Made by a program: the position numbers and the translations under genes
DNA from: Peloplasma aerotolerans
GTDB taxonomy: Bacteria; Bacillota_I; Bacilli_A; Acholeplasmatales; Acholeplasmataceae
Assembly: GCF_030012175.1 (NCBI RefSeq)
Contig: NZ_JASCXW010000008.1
Span: forward strand, 1 to 58,443
Direction: 5' to 3'
DNA length: 58,443 nucleotides
Notes under the pieces: model-generated
Databases searched by the model: none
What the model saw: the letters and a program-made list of their open reading frames with translations, nothing else
What the model was told of the DNA's origin: nothing
Shown: piece by piece, positions 25,484-34,376 of the stretch
How the letters are laid out: every line of letters begins with the position of its first letter
Position numbering within the stretch: position 1 is the first letter of the stretch

Positions 25484-26483
25484 AATGCCTGATTATTCCA
25501 TTTACATCGAAAATAACGGATTAAATAATCTATTTAAGTACATTGAAGAGATATACCCATATAAAGATGTGTTTGTTGTTACCGATCAAACGGTATTCAA
25601 ACTATACCATCAAAGACTTTTAGATGTACTACCCGATTATAGAATCTCTTTTGTTATTGTCTCAGATGGAGAAAAATCAAAATCAATTGAAGTTTATCAA
25701 TATGTTATTGAACAATTGATTGAACAAGGTATGAAAAGAACCCATTTATTGATATCACTTGGTGGAGGTGTTGTCGGAGATCTTGCTGGATTTGTTTCTG
25801 CCACATTATATCGTGGTGTATCTTATATTCAAATACCAACAACCTTACTTGCTCAAGTTGATAGTAGTATCGGCGGAAAAGTAGCAATCGACTTAAAAGA
25901 GGGAAAAAATTTGATAGGTGCTTTTTATAATCCTAAGCTTGTACTCATTGATCCTGTTTTCCTAAGAACTCTTTCAAAACGTGAGTACGCAAATGGACTA
26001 GCCGAAATGATTAAAGCAGGATTAATTGGTGATAAAAAACTCTATCATTTTTTACTAGAGAATGAAGAAGTTGGAGAACATGAAATCGCGATGGCGATTC
26101 ATGTCAAAAGAGAAGTTGTTTTAACAGATCCTTACGACCATAAAGAAAGAATGTATTTAAACTTTGGCCATACATTTGGACACGCGATTGAGAAAAAGCA
26201 TGGTTATGAACTATATAAACATGGTGAAGCTATTAGTTATGGTATGCTAATCGCGTTAGAAATTGGCGTTCATATGAATGAGACAAAGCCTGAGTTATAC
26301 GATGAAGTTAAAGACCAATTGATTAAAAGAGGATTAGTTAAAGAACCTCTATTGTTATTAGAGAATTATAAAGATGAAATTTTAACTGACAAGAAAAATC
26401 TAGCTGATGGTTTAAGGTTTATTATTGTACCAAAGGTTGGTGAGGTTAAAATCGTTAAAGTGAAAGCAAGTGATTTAACATGA
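25470..26483 (+). CDS. aroB: 3-dehydroquinate synthase AroB
   Basis: AroB converts DAHP to 3-dehydroquinate with NAD and a divalent metal. The signature LGGGVVGDLAGFVSATLYRG (near residue 97) and QIPTTLLAQVDSSIGGKVAID (shortened here to its first part) are diagnostic, and metal ligands occur in NFGHTFGHAIE near 230. The protein has about 337 residues, normal size. The start is TTG at 25470: AGAGG lies seven bases upstream, while the first ATG (25485) is too far from any ribosome site. It overlaps the end of tyrA by 14 bases. Confidence 0.94.
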   Translation: MTFIKMPDYSIYIENNGLNNLFKYIEEIYPYKDVFVVTDQTVFKLYHQRLLDVLPDYRISFVIVSDGEKSKSIEVYQYVIEQLIEQGMKRTHLLISLGGGVVGDLAGFVSATLYRGVSYIQIPTTLLAQVDSSIGGKVAIDLKEGKNLIGAFYNPKLVLIDPVFLRTLSKREYANGLAEMIKAGLIGDKKLYHFLLENEEVGEHEIAMAIHVKREVVLTDPYDHKERMYLNFGHTFGHAIEKKHGYELYKHGEAISYGMLIALEIGVHMNETKPELYDEVKDQLIKRGLVKEPLLLLENYKDEILTDKKNLADGLRFIIVPKVGEVKIVKVKASDLT

Positions 26484-27739
26484 ATATAACGATTACACCA
26501 AAAAAACTTTCTGGAGAAGTATCGGTTGTTTCATCTAAGTCATTATCACATAGATATTTAATTGCAGCAGGGTTATCAAAGGGAACAAGTGTGATTGAAA
26601 ACATTCTTGACTCTGATGATTTGGATGCGACTAAAGAAGCATTGAAATCTTTAGGTGTAATAATAGATGGTAACCAAATTACTGGTGGTAACCTTAAAAC
26701 TGTCAAAGATACGATTGATGCAAAAGAGTCTGGTTCTACATTAAGATTCATGATTCCAATCGCTATGCTTTTAAGAGATAAAATAACTTTTACTGGACAA
26801 GGAAGATTACCCAAAAGACCATTAGATGTCTATTTTGATATTTTTAAACAAAAACATTGTTACTATAATCAATTGACTACAGACTATCTACCATTAGAAG
26901 TCAAAGGTCAATTGAAGCCAGGATTCTATCAAGTGCAAGGAGATATAAGTTCTCAGTTTTTAACAGGACTTTTATTCGCATTACCACTATTAAAAAAAGA
27001 TTCCGTTATAGAACTTATTACACCATTAGAATCTAAAGGTTATATTGATTTAACAATGGACGTTTTAAAATCTTTTGGTATTCAAATTGTACATATTGAT
27101 GAGTTTATTTACATTAAAGGTAGCCAATCATACTTGCCACAAAGTGTAACCGTTGAAGGTGATTATTCTCAAGCTGCTTTTTGGATGGTTGCTGGATTAA
27201 TTGGAAACCATATTGAACTATTTAATTTAGCACTTGACAGTAAACAAGGGGATAAAAAAATAATTGATATCATCAAAGAAATGAATGGGAATATTACCTA
27301 TAAAAGTCTATCTAAATCTTATGTAGTAGAACCAAGCCTAACCAAAGGTGCAACAATTGATTTAATGCATGTCCCTGATCTTGGACCTATACTGATGGTG
27401 CTCGCTGCGCTTAGCGAAGGAACAACAAAATTCATTAATACTAGTCGTCTTAGAATTAAAGAATCTGATCGCCTACAAGCAATGTATGAAGTTTTAATTA
27501 AGTTTGATGTAGATATGGAGATATTGGGTGATGAAGCGATAATCCATGGTAAAAAAATTCTAAAAGGTCATCAAAGCTTTGATTCTTATGGAGATCATAG
27601 AATTACAATGGCAATCGCAATTGCGGCAATCAAAGCAGATGGACCTGTTACTATATTAAACGCTGGTGTAGTTAATAAATCATATCCAGAGTTTTTCAAA
27701 GTATATCAATCTTTAGGAGGTGCTATTCATGAGTCTTGA
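26480..27739 (+). CDS. aroA: 3-phosphoshikimate 1-carboxyvinyltransferase (EPSP synthase)
   Basis: AroA joins phosphoenolpyruvate to shikimate 3-phosphate. Family motifs are present: SKSLSHRYLIAAGLSKGTS near residues 14-32, ESGSTLRFMIPI near 87, GDISSQFLTGLLFALP near 154, DLGPILMVLAALSEGTT near 299, and SRLRIKESDRL near 320. It is close to the usual length (419 residues). The start overlaps the aroB stop by four bases, and chorismate mutase begins inside its 3' end. Shikimate kinase, which makes its substrate, is not in this cluster. Confidence 0.94.
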   Translation: MNITITPKKLSGEVSVVSSKSLSHRYLIAAGLSKGTSVIENILDSDDLDATKEALKSLGVIIDGNQITGGNLKTVKDTIDAKESGSTLRFMIPIAMLLRDKITFTGQGRLPKRPLDVYFDIFKQKHCYYNQLTTDYLPLEVKGQLKPGFYQVQGDISSQFLTGLLFALPLLKKDSVIELITPLESKGYIDLTMDVLKSFGIQIVHIDEFIYIKGSQSYLPQSVTVEGDYSQAAFWMVAGLIGNHIELFNLALDSKQGDKKIIDIIKEMNGNITYKSLSKSYVVEPSLTKGATIDLMHVPDLGPILMVLAALSEGTTKFINTSRLRIKESDRLQAMYEVLIKFDVDMEILGDEAIIHGKKILKGHQSFDSYGDHRITMAIAIAAIKADGPVTILNAGVVNKSYPEFFKVYQSLGGAIHES

Positions 27740-27983
27740 GAAATATAGAAAAATGATTGAAGATATCGATATTAAAATGATGGACTTATTCGAAAAAAGA
27801 ATGCAAGTCTCTTTATTGATTGGTAAATATAAGAAAGATCATCAACTACCTATATTAGATAATAGTAGGGAAATAGAAATCCTAAACAAGAGAAAACAAC
27901 AACTAAATAATGATGAACTTTGGCCACACTATGAATCATTTATAAAAGAAATTATGCGTCTATCTAAGGAGTATCAAAAGTGA
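27729..27983 (+). CDS. Chorismate mutase, AroQ type, monofunctional
   Basis: This protein of about 84 residues converts chorismate to prephenate and so feeds TyrA. It has the three-helix AroQ pattern: YRKMIEDIDIKMMDLFEKR with an early Arg and the Arg of EKRM, then IGKYK with the active-site Lys, and a closing Arg/Glu-rich helix. The ATG at 27729 lies eight bases after AGGAGG within the end of aroA; an in-frame GTG at 27720 overlaps that ribosome site. It stands alone rather than being fused to aroF or a prephenate enzyme. Confidence 0.88.
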   Translation: MSLEKYRKMIEDIDIKMMDLFEKRMQVSLLIGKYKKDHQLPILDNSREIEILNKRKQQLNNDELWPHYESFIKEIMRLSKEYQK

Positions 27984-28768
27984 AGATGCGTTATGGTTTA
28001 ATAGGCAAAAATATTCAATACAGCAAATCTCCTACAATTCATGAGTTCATGGCTAAAAAACTAAACATTGATTTACGCTATGATTTGTTTGATATTGAGG
28101 AATCTGACATTCCGCATTTGTTTAAACACTTAAGAAATTACGTTTTCAAAGGTTTCAATGTAACCATACCATTTAAACAGATTGTGATGAAACATGTTGA
28201 TGTTCTTACTTCCAAAGCAAAACGAATTAAGGCAGTAAATACCATCTATATTAAAGATGGAAAAATAGTTGGAGATAATACTGATTATGACGGTTTCTTA
28301 GGTTTACTTAAGATGAGTAAAATTAATGTTGAAAATCAAAGGATCTTTATTTTAGGAACTGGTGGTGCAGCAAAAGCTGCATATGTAGTTTTAACTGATC
28401 TTGGAGCAGATGTTACTGTTGTGACTAGGAATACAAACAATATAGATCCTATGTTTCAAAAGGTTATTACTTATAGTAAGTTATCATCTGATCAAGTTGA
28501 TATTTATGTTCAAGCAACACCAATTGGAACGTATCCAAAAGTAACAGAGTCTGTTTTAAATCAATCATTGGTTGCAGGTAAAACAGTTATTGAATTGATT
28601 TATAATCCACCAATTACTCAAATGATGAAGTATGCTAGTAAAAGTTATGGTGGTGCAAACATGTTAATTTTACAAGCTTTAAGAAGTGAAGAGATATGGT
28701 TCAATCAAAAAATCAGTATAAACAATCAGTTAATAGAAGAATTAAAGGAAGTGATTTATAGTGAATAG
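27980..28768 (+). CDS. aroE: Shikimate dehydrogenase AroE
   Basis: AroE reduces 3-dehydroshikimate to shikimate with NADPH. Visible motifs are YSKSPTIHEFMA near residue 14 (substrate binding), NVTIPFKQ near 60 with the catalytic Lys, NTDYDGFL near 95, and the nucleotide-binding GTGGAAKAA near 126. The length of 262 residues is normal. The start is GTG at 27980: AAGGAG sits eight bases upstream, and the following ATG is too far. It overlaps the mutase gene by four bases. The preceding dehydratase step (aroD) is absent from the window. Confidence 0.93.
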   Translation: MKMRYGLIGKNIQYSKSPTIHEFMAKKLNIDLRYDLFDIEESDIPHLFKHLRNYVFKGFNVTIPFKQIVMKHVDVLTSKAKRIKAVNTIYIKDGKIVGDNTDYDGFLGLLKMSKINVENQRIFILGTGGAAKAAYVVLTDLGADVTVVTRNTNNIDPMFQKVITYSKLSSDQVDIYVQATPIGTYPKVTESVLNQSLVAGKTVIELIYNPPITQMMKYASKSYGGANMLILQALRSEEIWFNQKISINNQLIEELKEVIYSE

Positions 28769-29753
28769 TTATGGTCGTTTTTTTCAAGTAACATTATATG
28801 GCGAATCACACCAAGATGCTATTGGTGTTGTTATTGATGGAATGCCTTCAGGTATATTGATTGATGAATCAAAAATAAAAGCTGATTTAGTAAAAAGACA
28901 ACCTGGAGCAATAGGAACTACACCTAGAAAAGAAGCTGATGAGTTTAGAATTACATCAGGTGTCTTTAATGGATATTCAACAGGATCACCCATTCATCTG
29001 ATGATTGAAAATAAAAATATTCAATCTAAAGATTATGAGCATTTAAAAAAACATCCTAGACCAGGACATGCTGATTTTGCAGCAAATGTTAAGTATCGTG
29101 GATTCCAAGATTATCGAGGCGGGGGAAGGTTTTCAGGTAGACTTACAGCAGCATTGGTTGCTGCTGGAGCAATTGCTAAAATGATTATCCCTTTCGAATT
29201 ATCTCACAAATTATTACAAGTTGGGAATTTAACTGATTTGACTTTGATTGATGAATATTTGGAAGAAGTTAGTAAATTAGGCGATTCAGTTGGAGGTTTG
29301 ATCGAAGTAAAAGCAACCAACATGATTGTTGGATTAGGAGAACCTTTTTTCAACAAACTAGATTCTGAAATTGGAAAAATGATGTTTTCAATACCAGCTG
29401 TAAAAGGTGTTGAAATCGGAGTTGGCTTTGATTGTTTACTAATGAAGGGTAGCACTTATAATGATGAGATTATAGATGTACAAGGAAAAACAAAAACCAA
29501 CCATAGTGGTGGGGTTACCGGTGGTTTAAGTAACGGTAACGATTTAGTTGTTAAAGTAGTAATTAAACCTACATCTAGTATTCAAAAAGAACAAGAAACA
29601 TTTAATTTTGATACAGGTAAAATTGAATCTCTTGAAATAGGTGGACGTCACGATGTCTGTATTGCTAGAAGAGTTGGAATCGTTTTAGAAAATGCTTTAG
29701 CGATTGTTCTTGCAGATTTATACTTAATCCAAAAATCGTATATCACTAAATAG
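28761..29753 (+). CDS. aroC: Chorismate synthase AroC
   Basis: AroC eliminates phosphate from EPSP using reduced flavin, giving chorismate. Motifs run in order: YGESHQDAIGVVIDGMPSG at the start, TGSPIHLMIEN near 73, PGHADF near 94, DYRGGGRFSGRLTAALVAAG near 109-128, and GGRHDVC near 294. At 330 residues it is shorter than most (about 350-390), chiefly through a compact middle. The start is GTG at 28761, overlapping aroE by eight bases. It closes the aro operon, and a terminator overlaps its stop codon. Confidence 0.93.
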   Translation: MNSYGRFFQVTLYGESHQDAIGVVIDGMPSGILIDESKIKADLVKRQPGAIGTTPRKEADEFRITSGVFNGYSTGSPIHLMIENKNIQSKDYEHLKKHPRPGHADFAANVKYRGFQDYRGGGRFSGRLTAALVAAGAIAKMIIPFELSHKLLQVGNLTDLTLIDEYLEEVSKLGDSVGGLIEVKATNMIVGLGEPFFNKLDSEIGKMMFSIPAVKGVEIGVGFDCLLMKGSTYNDEIIDVQGKTKTNHSGGVTGGLSNGNDLVVKVVIKPTSSIQKEQETFNFDTGKIESLEIGGRHDVCIARRVGIVLENALAIVLADLYLIQKSYITK

Positions 29754-29777
29754 GAACTATGATTATAGTTCTTTTTT
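29752..29777 (+). terminator. Intrinsic terminator ending the aro operon
   Basis: AGGAACTAT (29752-29760), loop GATT, ATAGTTCTT and further T residues form a 9-bp hairpin that begins within the aroC stop codon. Confidence 0.85.
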
Positions 29778-29778
29778 A

Positions 29779-29838
29779 TTGAAGGTTGTATGATATTGTG
29801 ATATTATATATATGAACATATGAGCAATCACTCATATG
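29779..29838 (+). promoter_or_regulatory. Promoter and ArsR-type operator of the cadC-cadA operon
   Basis: TTGAAG (29779-29784), a 17-base spacer and TATTAT (29802-29807) form the promoter. The perfect dyad CATATGAG-CAATCA-CTCATATG (29817-29838) covers the start of transcription, as expected for an ArsR/SmtB-type repressor that is released by metal. Confidence 0.72.
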
Positions 29839-29850
29839 ATGGAGATTAAA

Positions 29851-30210
29851 ATGAAAGATTATTTGTGTGATGCAATATTCATTCACAAGAATGCAATCAA
29901 AGAAGTACAACAACATATATTAAAAGATAAAGAATTAGATACTGTTAGTCGTTTTTTTAAAGCTTTATCTGATCCGACCAGAATTAAAATCCTTTTCGCA
30001 TTAGAAAAAAGAGAGTTATGTGTTTGTGATATTGCTGTTGTTCTTAAAATGACACAAAGTGCAATTTCTCATCAATTGAAAATTCTTAAAGATATTGATT
30101 TGGTAAGATCAAAAAGATCTGGGAAATCAATATTTTATACATTAGCTGATGAACATGTGCATGTAATATTCAATCAAGCAATAACCCATATCAAGGAAAG
30201 CATAAAATAA
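29851..30210 (+). CDS. ArsR/SmtB-family metal-sensing repressor, CadC-like
   Basis: This winged-helix regulator of about 119 residues has the ArsR core FKALSDPTRIKILFAL and QSAISHQLKILKDIDLVRSKRSG. ELCVCD places two cysteines at the start of the alpha-3 helix, and a further Cys lies at residue 6 (YLCD); together these form the alpha-3N thiolate site known from CadC, which binds Cd, Pb or Zn. The ATG at 29851 follows GGAG. The upstream ATG at 29836 sits in the operator, so it is less likely. It is followed after two bases by the metal ATPase. Confidence 0.88.
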   Translation: MKDYLCDAIFIHKNAIKEVQQHILKDKELDTVSRFFKALSDPTRIKILFALEKRELCVCDIAVVLKMTQSAISHQLKILKDIDLVRSKRSGKSIFYTLADEHVHVIFNQAITHIKESIK

Positions 30211-30212
30211 TT

Positions 30213-32306
30213 ATGAGAAAAAAGTATAACATCAAAAATATGGATTGTGCGAATTGTGCATTGAAAATAGAAAAAAAATATAGTGAACTTGATGGTGTCA
30301 AAACTGCTAGAGTCGATTTTGGACGTGAAAAAGTCTTTATTGAAGGTGATATTGAACAATATGATTCAAAATCATTGCAAAAAATAGCGCGAAAAATTGA
30401 GTCAAATATCATCGTCAAAGATGAAAATGAAAAGTTAAATGAAAAAACGACATGGATAAATAAAATAGAATTGCCAATAAACATCATGGGTGTTGTTTTA
30501 GTCGTTATTGCTTTAATTTTTAATTTTATTGATTCATTGGTTATTAGTCAAACATTGCTAGTGATAATTTACATTACCTCATATTTTTTTATAGGTGGCA
30601 AAGTCATCATCAGAGCTTTGACCAATCTGTTGAGAGGTAAAATTTTTGACGAAAACTTTTTAATGACGTTAGCAACCATTGGTGCATTAGCTATTAATGA
30701 TTATTTAGAAGCAGTAGCAGTTATGTTGTTTTATAGAGTTGGTGAATATTTGCAAGACCGATCAATTGATAAATCTAGAAAAAATATTAAAGACTTAATG
30801 GATATAAAGCCATTAATTGCGCATTTACAAAAAGGTATGTATTTAACTGAAGTTCGTCCCGAAGATTTAGAGATTAATCAGATTATTATTGTTAAACCGG
30901 GAGAAAAAATCCCTGTCGATGGGATAGTTATTGAGGGCAATTCATCAGTTGATGCAAGCAGTTTAACGGGCGAATCGATGCCTAAGGATATTACTAAAGG
31001 ACAAGAAGTGATTTCGGGCTCTCTAAATATCAATGCTCCATTAACTGTCAAAGTGTTGAAAAAATATCAAGATTCTACAGTTGCAAGAATTCTAGATTTT
31101 GTTGAAAACAATGCAAATAAAAAAGCGAAAACTGAAAAATTCATAACAAGATTTGCAAAATATTACACACCTATTGTTGTAGGCTTTGCGATAATATTAG
31201 CATTTGCTGTTCCTTTCATAATATCTAATATTACGGGGTCTACTTATCAAGATGAATTCGCTATTTATTTTAGAAGAGCATTAATATTTCTTGTAATTAG
31301 TTGTCCATGTGCACTTGTTTTATCAATTCCATTATCATTTTTCGCAGGTATTGGCGCATCCTCGAAGCAAGGCATATTATTTAAAAGCGGTAGTGATCTA
31401 GAGATGATGACTGAAATTAATCATTTTATCTTTGATAAAACAGGAACATTAACTAAGGGTAGATTTGAAGTATCCAAAATTGTATCAAATGATAAAGATA
31501 AATTATTGGAATACGCAGCTCATGTAGAGTCGCAATCAAATCATCCAATATCACAATCAATCCTATCTGCATATAATCAACAAATCAAAAATAAAGTTGA
31601 CGATATCAAAGAAATATTTGGCAAAGGAATCCAAGCAATATATAATAACAAACAAATTTTTGTGGGAAACGCTATTTTTATGCAAGAAAATGGTCTTAAT
31701 TATCAAAATCCAACTGATGTAGGAACGATCATTCATGTAGCAACACATCAGGAATATTTAGGATACTTAGTGATTAAAGATCAGATCAAAGAGTATTCAA
31801 AATCATTGGTAGAACAGTTGAATAAACAAGGCAAGAGTATATCAATGGTTACAGGTGATCAAGAATCATCAGCAAAAGATATAGGGAAACAATTAGGTAT
31901 TGATTCCATCTATTTTAATTGTTTACCAGAGGATAAAGTTAGAATCGTTAGTGAACTTGTAAAAAAGGATAAAGTTGCATTCATTGGAGATGGAATTAAC
32001 GATGCACCTGTGCTAACTGTGGCAAACCTAGGTATTGCCATGGGAGTTATAGGCAGTGATGCAGCTATTGAAGCATCAGATGCAGTTATCATGAATGATA
32101 ATCCATCACAGATTCTGGTAGCTCAAAAAATAGCACAGAAAACAATGAAAATTGTTGTGCAGAATATTATTATGGCATTGGGAGTAAAAACGATAGTCCT
32201 AATATTAGGTGCATTGGGATTTGCTAATCTATGGTTAGCGATATTTGCTGATGTTGGTGTTTCTATTTTAGCGGTTTTTAATGCGATGAGAATTTTTAGG
32301 AAATAG
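30213..32306 (+). CDS. cadA: CadA-type P1B heavy-metal-exporting ATPase
   Basis: The N-terminal heavy-metal-associated domain has MDCANC (residues 10-15). The pump core shows TGES near 254, the membrane metal site CPC near 365, DKTGTLT with the phosphorylated Asp near 408, the SNHPIS histidine block and GDGINDAPVL near 592. CPC with this neighbour and repressor indicates export of Cd, Zn or Pb rather than copper. At 697 residues it is a normal CadA with one metal-binding domain. It is cotranscribed with the CadC-like repressor and ends at a hairpin. Metal preference is inferred. Confidence 0.93.
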   Translation: MRKKYNIKNMDCANCALKIEKKYSELDGVKTARVDFGREKVFIEGDIEQYDSKSLQKIARKIESNIIVKDENEKLNEKTTWINKIELPINIMGVVLVVIALIFNFIDSLVISQTLLVIIYITSYFFIGGKVIIRALTNLLRGKIFDENFLMTLATIGALAINDYLEAVAVMLFYRVGEYLQDRSIDKSRKNIKDLMDIKPLIAHLQKGMYLTEVRPEDLEINQIIIVKPGEKIPVDGIVIEGNSSVDASSLTGESMPKDITKGQEVISGSLNINAPLTVKVLKKYQDSTVARILDFVENNANKKAKTEKFITRFAKYYTPIVVGFAIILAFAVPFIISNITGSTYQDEFAIYFRRALIFLVISCPCALVLSIPLSFFAGIGASSKQGILFKSGSDLEMMTEINHFIFDKTGTLTKGRFEVSKIVSNDKDKLLEYAAHVESQSNHPISQSILSAYNQQIKNKVDDIKEIFGKGIQAIYNNKQIFVGNAIFMQENGLNYQNPTDVGTIIHVATHQEYLGYLVIKDQIKEYSKSLVEQLNKQGKSISMVTGDQESSAKDIGKQLGIDSIYFNCLPEDKVRIVSELVKKDKVAFIGDGINDAPVLTVANLGIAMGVIGSDAAIEASDAVIMNDNPSQILVAQKIAQKTMKIVVQNIIMALGVKTIVLILGALGFANLWLAIFADVGVSILAVFNAMRIFRK

Positions 32307-32311
32307 AAAAT

Positions 32312-32339
32312 GAAGCCAATAGATATGTTGGTTTCTTTA
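32312..32339 (+). terminator. Intrinsic terminator after cadA
   Basis: GAAGCCAA (32312-32319) pairs with TTGGTTTC (32328-32335) with one G-T pair, followed by a T-rich stretch. Confidence 0.75.
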
Positions 32340-32357
32340 TTTATATAGTGAATGAAG

Positions 32358-32376
32358 TATAATAGTTATAGGTGAT
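32358..32376 (+). promoter_or_regulatory. -10 element and ribosome site of recG
   Basis: TATAAT at 32358-32363 is followed seven bases later by AGGTGAT (32370-32376) and the TTG start at 32381. The leader would hold little more than the ribosome site. A -35 hexamer is not obvious. Confidence 0.5.
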
Positions 32377-32380
32377 TAAA

Positions 32381-34345
32381 TTGGAAATAAAGCTTGATCA
32401 AATTAAAGGTGTAGGGCCAAGTTTATTACACGCATTTAGAAATCAAGGTATATGGTCAACATATGACCTTATTTTAAATTACCCCAAATCCTATGAAGAT
32501 TTTTCAATTACGTCACTTGAACATGTAAAACATAAAGATATTATCACTGTACAAGGTATCATCACAACAGAACTTAAAATGTCTAGATATGCCAAATCTT
32601 CACCAGTTTCGTTTAAAGCCAAAGTTTTAAATGAAACGATTGATGTCATTGCATTTGGTCGTGGATATCTATTAAAAGCACTACAAAAAAATGATGAGGT
32701 AGTCATTAAAGGCACATATGATTTATTCAAAAATCAAATCAATGCATCTTCGGTTATAAAAGTCGATAAAAAAGTACCTATTAAACCACTATATAAAATA
32801 GAAGGTGTCCATGATAAAACGATATCAAATATCGTATCGACTATTTTTAATGAGAAACAAGTCAATATTTTCGAAACAATTCCACAGACTTTAATCAACC
32901 AATATAAGTTACTGCCAAGACTTGAAGCTTATCAAAAACTACATCTCCCGAACTCTTTTGATGATGTAGAAAAAGCAAGAAGAAGATTCAAATATGAAGA
33001 AGCATTCTATTTGCAACTAAAACTAGTATCCAATCAGCCTTCTAGTCACCAAAGACCTCCTAAATCATATGATATTCACAAGGTAAAAGATTTAATTCAT
33101 CACCTGCCATATGAGTTAACTCAAGACCAAAAAGAGGCTGTAAACGATATATTTAGAGATTTTAAAAAGGATGTAGCGAGTTATCGTTTAATACAAGGTG
33201 ATGTTGGTTCAGGTAAGACATTAGTTTCGTTATTAGCAATTTATGCAACGATTACTGCAGGTGAACAAGTATCTTTTATGGCACCTACAGAATTGCTTGC
33301 TAATCAGCACTTTCAATATTTTAGTAACTATTTAAAAGATGTAAAGATTGCGTTGTTAACAGGAAAAACTAAGAATAAAGATATTTTAAAAGAAAAAATC
33401 AAAAATCATGAATATGATCTTGTTATTGGAACACATGCATTAATAGAAAAAGATGTTGTTTTTGCTAACCTAGGATTAGTTGTTATTGATGAACAACATA
33501 AATTTGGTGTTCAAACACGAGAAGAACTTATAGAAAAATCAAATTCAAAAGATATTATTTATTTATCAGCAACACCAATTCCTAGAACTTTAGCAATGAT
33601 TGCTTTTGGAAATTCTCATGTTAGTATTATTAAAGAGAAACCTAAACATCGAATCGCTATTGACACTAGATGTATAACTAAAAATCAAATTCAAAGAATG
33701 TATGATGATATGCATTCAGCTGTTATTCGAAAAGAACATATCTTTTTAGTTGTTCCAGCAATTACCTCAACGAAAGTTGATGATAATATCGAAACTGTAT
33801 ATGATGAAATTAGAAATGAGTTTACTGCACCAATCTTTGTCTTACATGGACGTCTTTCTTCAGATGAAAAAGAAAACATCATGGAGCAATTTATTTATAC
33901 TCCTGGTAGTATTTTAATAGCAACAACAATGATTGAAGTTGGTATTGATATACCTACAGCTACTTTAATTGGCATTTATTCTGCAGAAAACTTTGGGCTC
34001 AGTCAACTCCATCAGTTAAGAGGTAGAGTTGGAAGAGGAACATTAGCTAGCGTTTGTTATCTAATATCAGAAAAAGATGATTTAGAAAGACTTACCTTGT
34101 TATCAAATACAAATGATGGATTCAGATTATCAGAATACGATCTAGTTTCAAGAGGTCCTGGTGATTTTCTTGGTGTTGAACAAAGTGGATATTTAAAATT
34201 TAATTTTTTAGAATTGTTAAAAGATTATCCGATCTTAATAGAAGCTCAAAAAAATGTAAGAGAACTGATTTCAAAACCAGACTTTAAAACAAATCCAGCA
34301 TATAAATATTTGAACAAGTACATAACAGAGTCTTTGAAGATATGA
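32381..34345 (+). CDS. recG: ATP-dependent DNA helicase RecG
   Basis: RecG remodels stalled replication forks and Holliday junctions. An N-terminal wedge/OB region (about 1-200) is followed by superfamily 2 helicase motifs: GDVGSGKT near 274 (Walker A), DEQHKFG near 370, SATPIPRT near 397, ATTMIEVGIDIP near 507 and QLRGRVGRG near 540. Its length of about 655 residues is near the usual 680. TTG at 32381 is preferred to the GTG at 32372, because AGGTGAT spans that GTG and the transcript should begin close to it. plsX follows after 31 bases, as in many Bacillota. Confidence 0.95.
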   Translation: MEIKLDQIKGVGPSLLHAFRNQGIWSTYDLILNYPKSYEDFSITSLEHVKHKDIITVQGIITTELKMSRYAKSSPVSFKAKVLNETIDVIAFGRGYLLKALQKNDEVVIKGTYDLFKNQINASSVIKVDKKVPIKPLYKIEGVHDKTISNIVSTIFNEKQVNIFETIPQTLINQYKLLPRLEAYQKLHLPNSFDDVEKARRRFKYEEAFYLQLKLVSNQPSSHQRPPKSYDIHKVKDLIHHLPYELTQDQKEAVNDIFRDFKKDVASYRLIQGDVGSGKTLVSLLAIYATITAGEQVSFMAPTELLANQHFQYFSNYLKDVKIALLTGKTKNKDILKEKIKNHEYDLVIGTHALIEKDVVFANLGLVVIDEQHKFGVQTREELIEKSNSKDIIYLSATPIPRTLAMIAFGNSHVSIIKEKPKHRIAIDTRCITKNQIQRMYDDMHSAVIRKEHIFLVVPAITSTKVDDNIETVYDEIRNEFTAPIFVLHGRLSSDEKENIMEQFIYTPGSILIATTMIEVGIDIPTATLIGIYSAENFGLSQLHQLRGRVGRGTLASVCYLISEKDDLERLTLLSNTNDGFRLSEYDLVSRGPGDFLGVEQSGYLKFNFLELLKDYPILIEAQKNVRELISKPDFKTNPAYKYLNKYITESLKI

Positions 34346-34376
34346 TATAATAAATTCAAATGAAAGAAGGTATTTT

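Noticed and set aside
30191-30487. Long antisense frames, for example opposite cadA, and similar frames opposite dnaE and the giant gene
   Set aside because: They lack ribosome sites, have skewed composition and lie entirely within well-supported genes.
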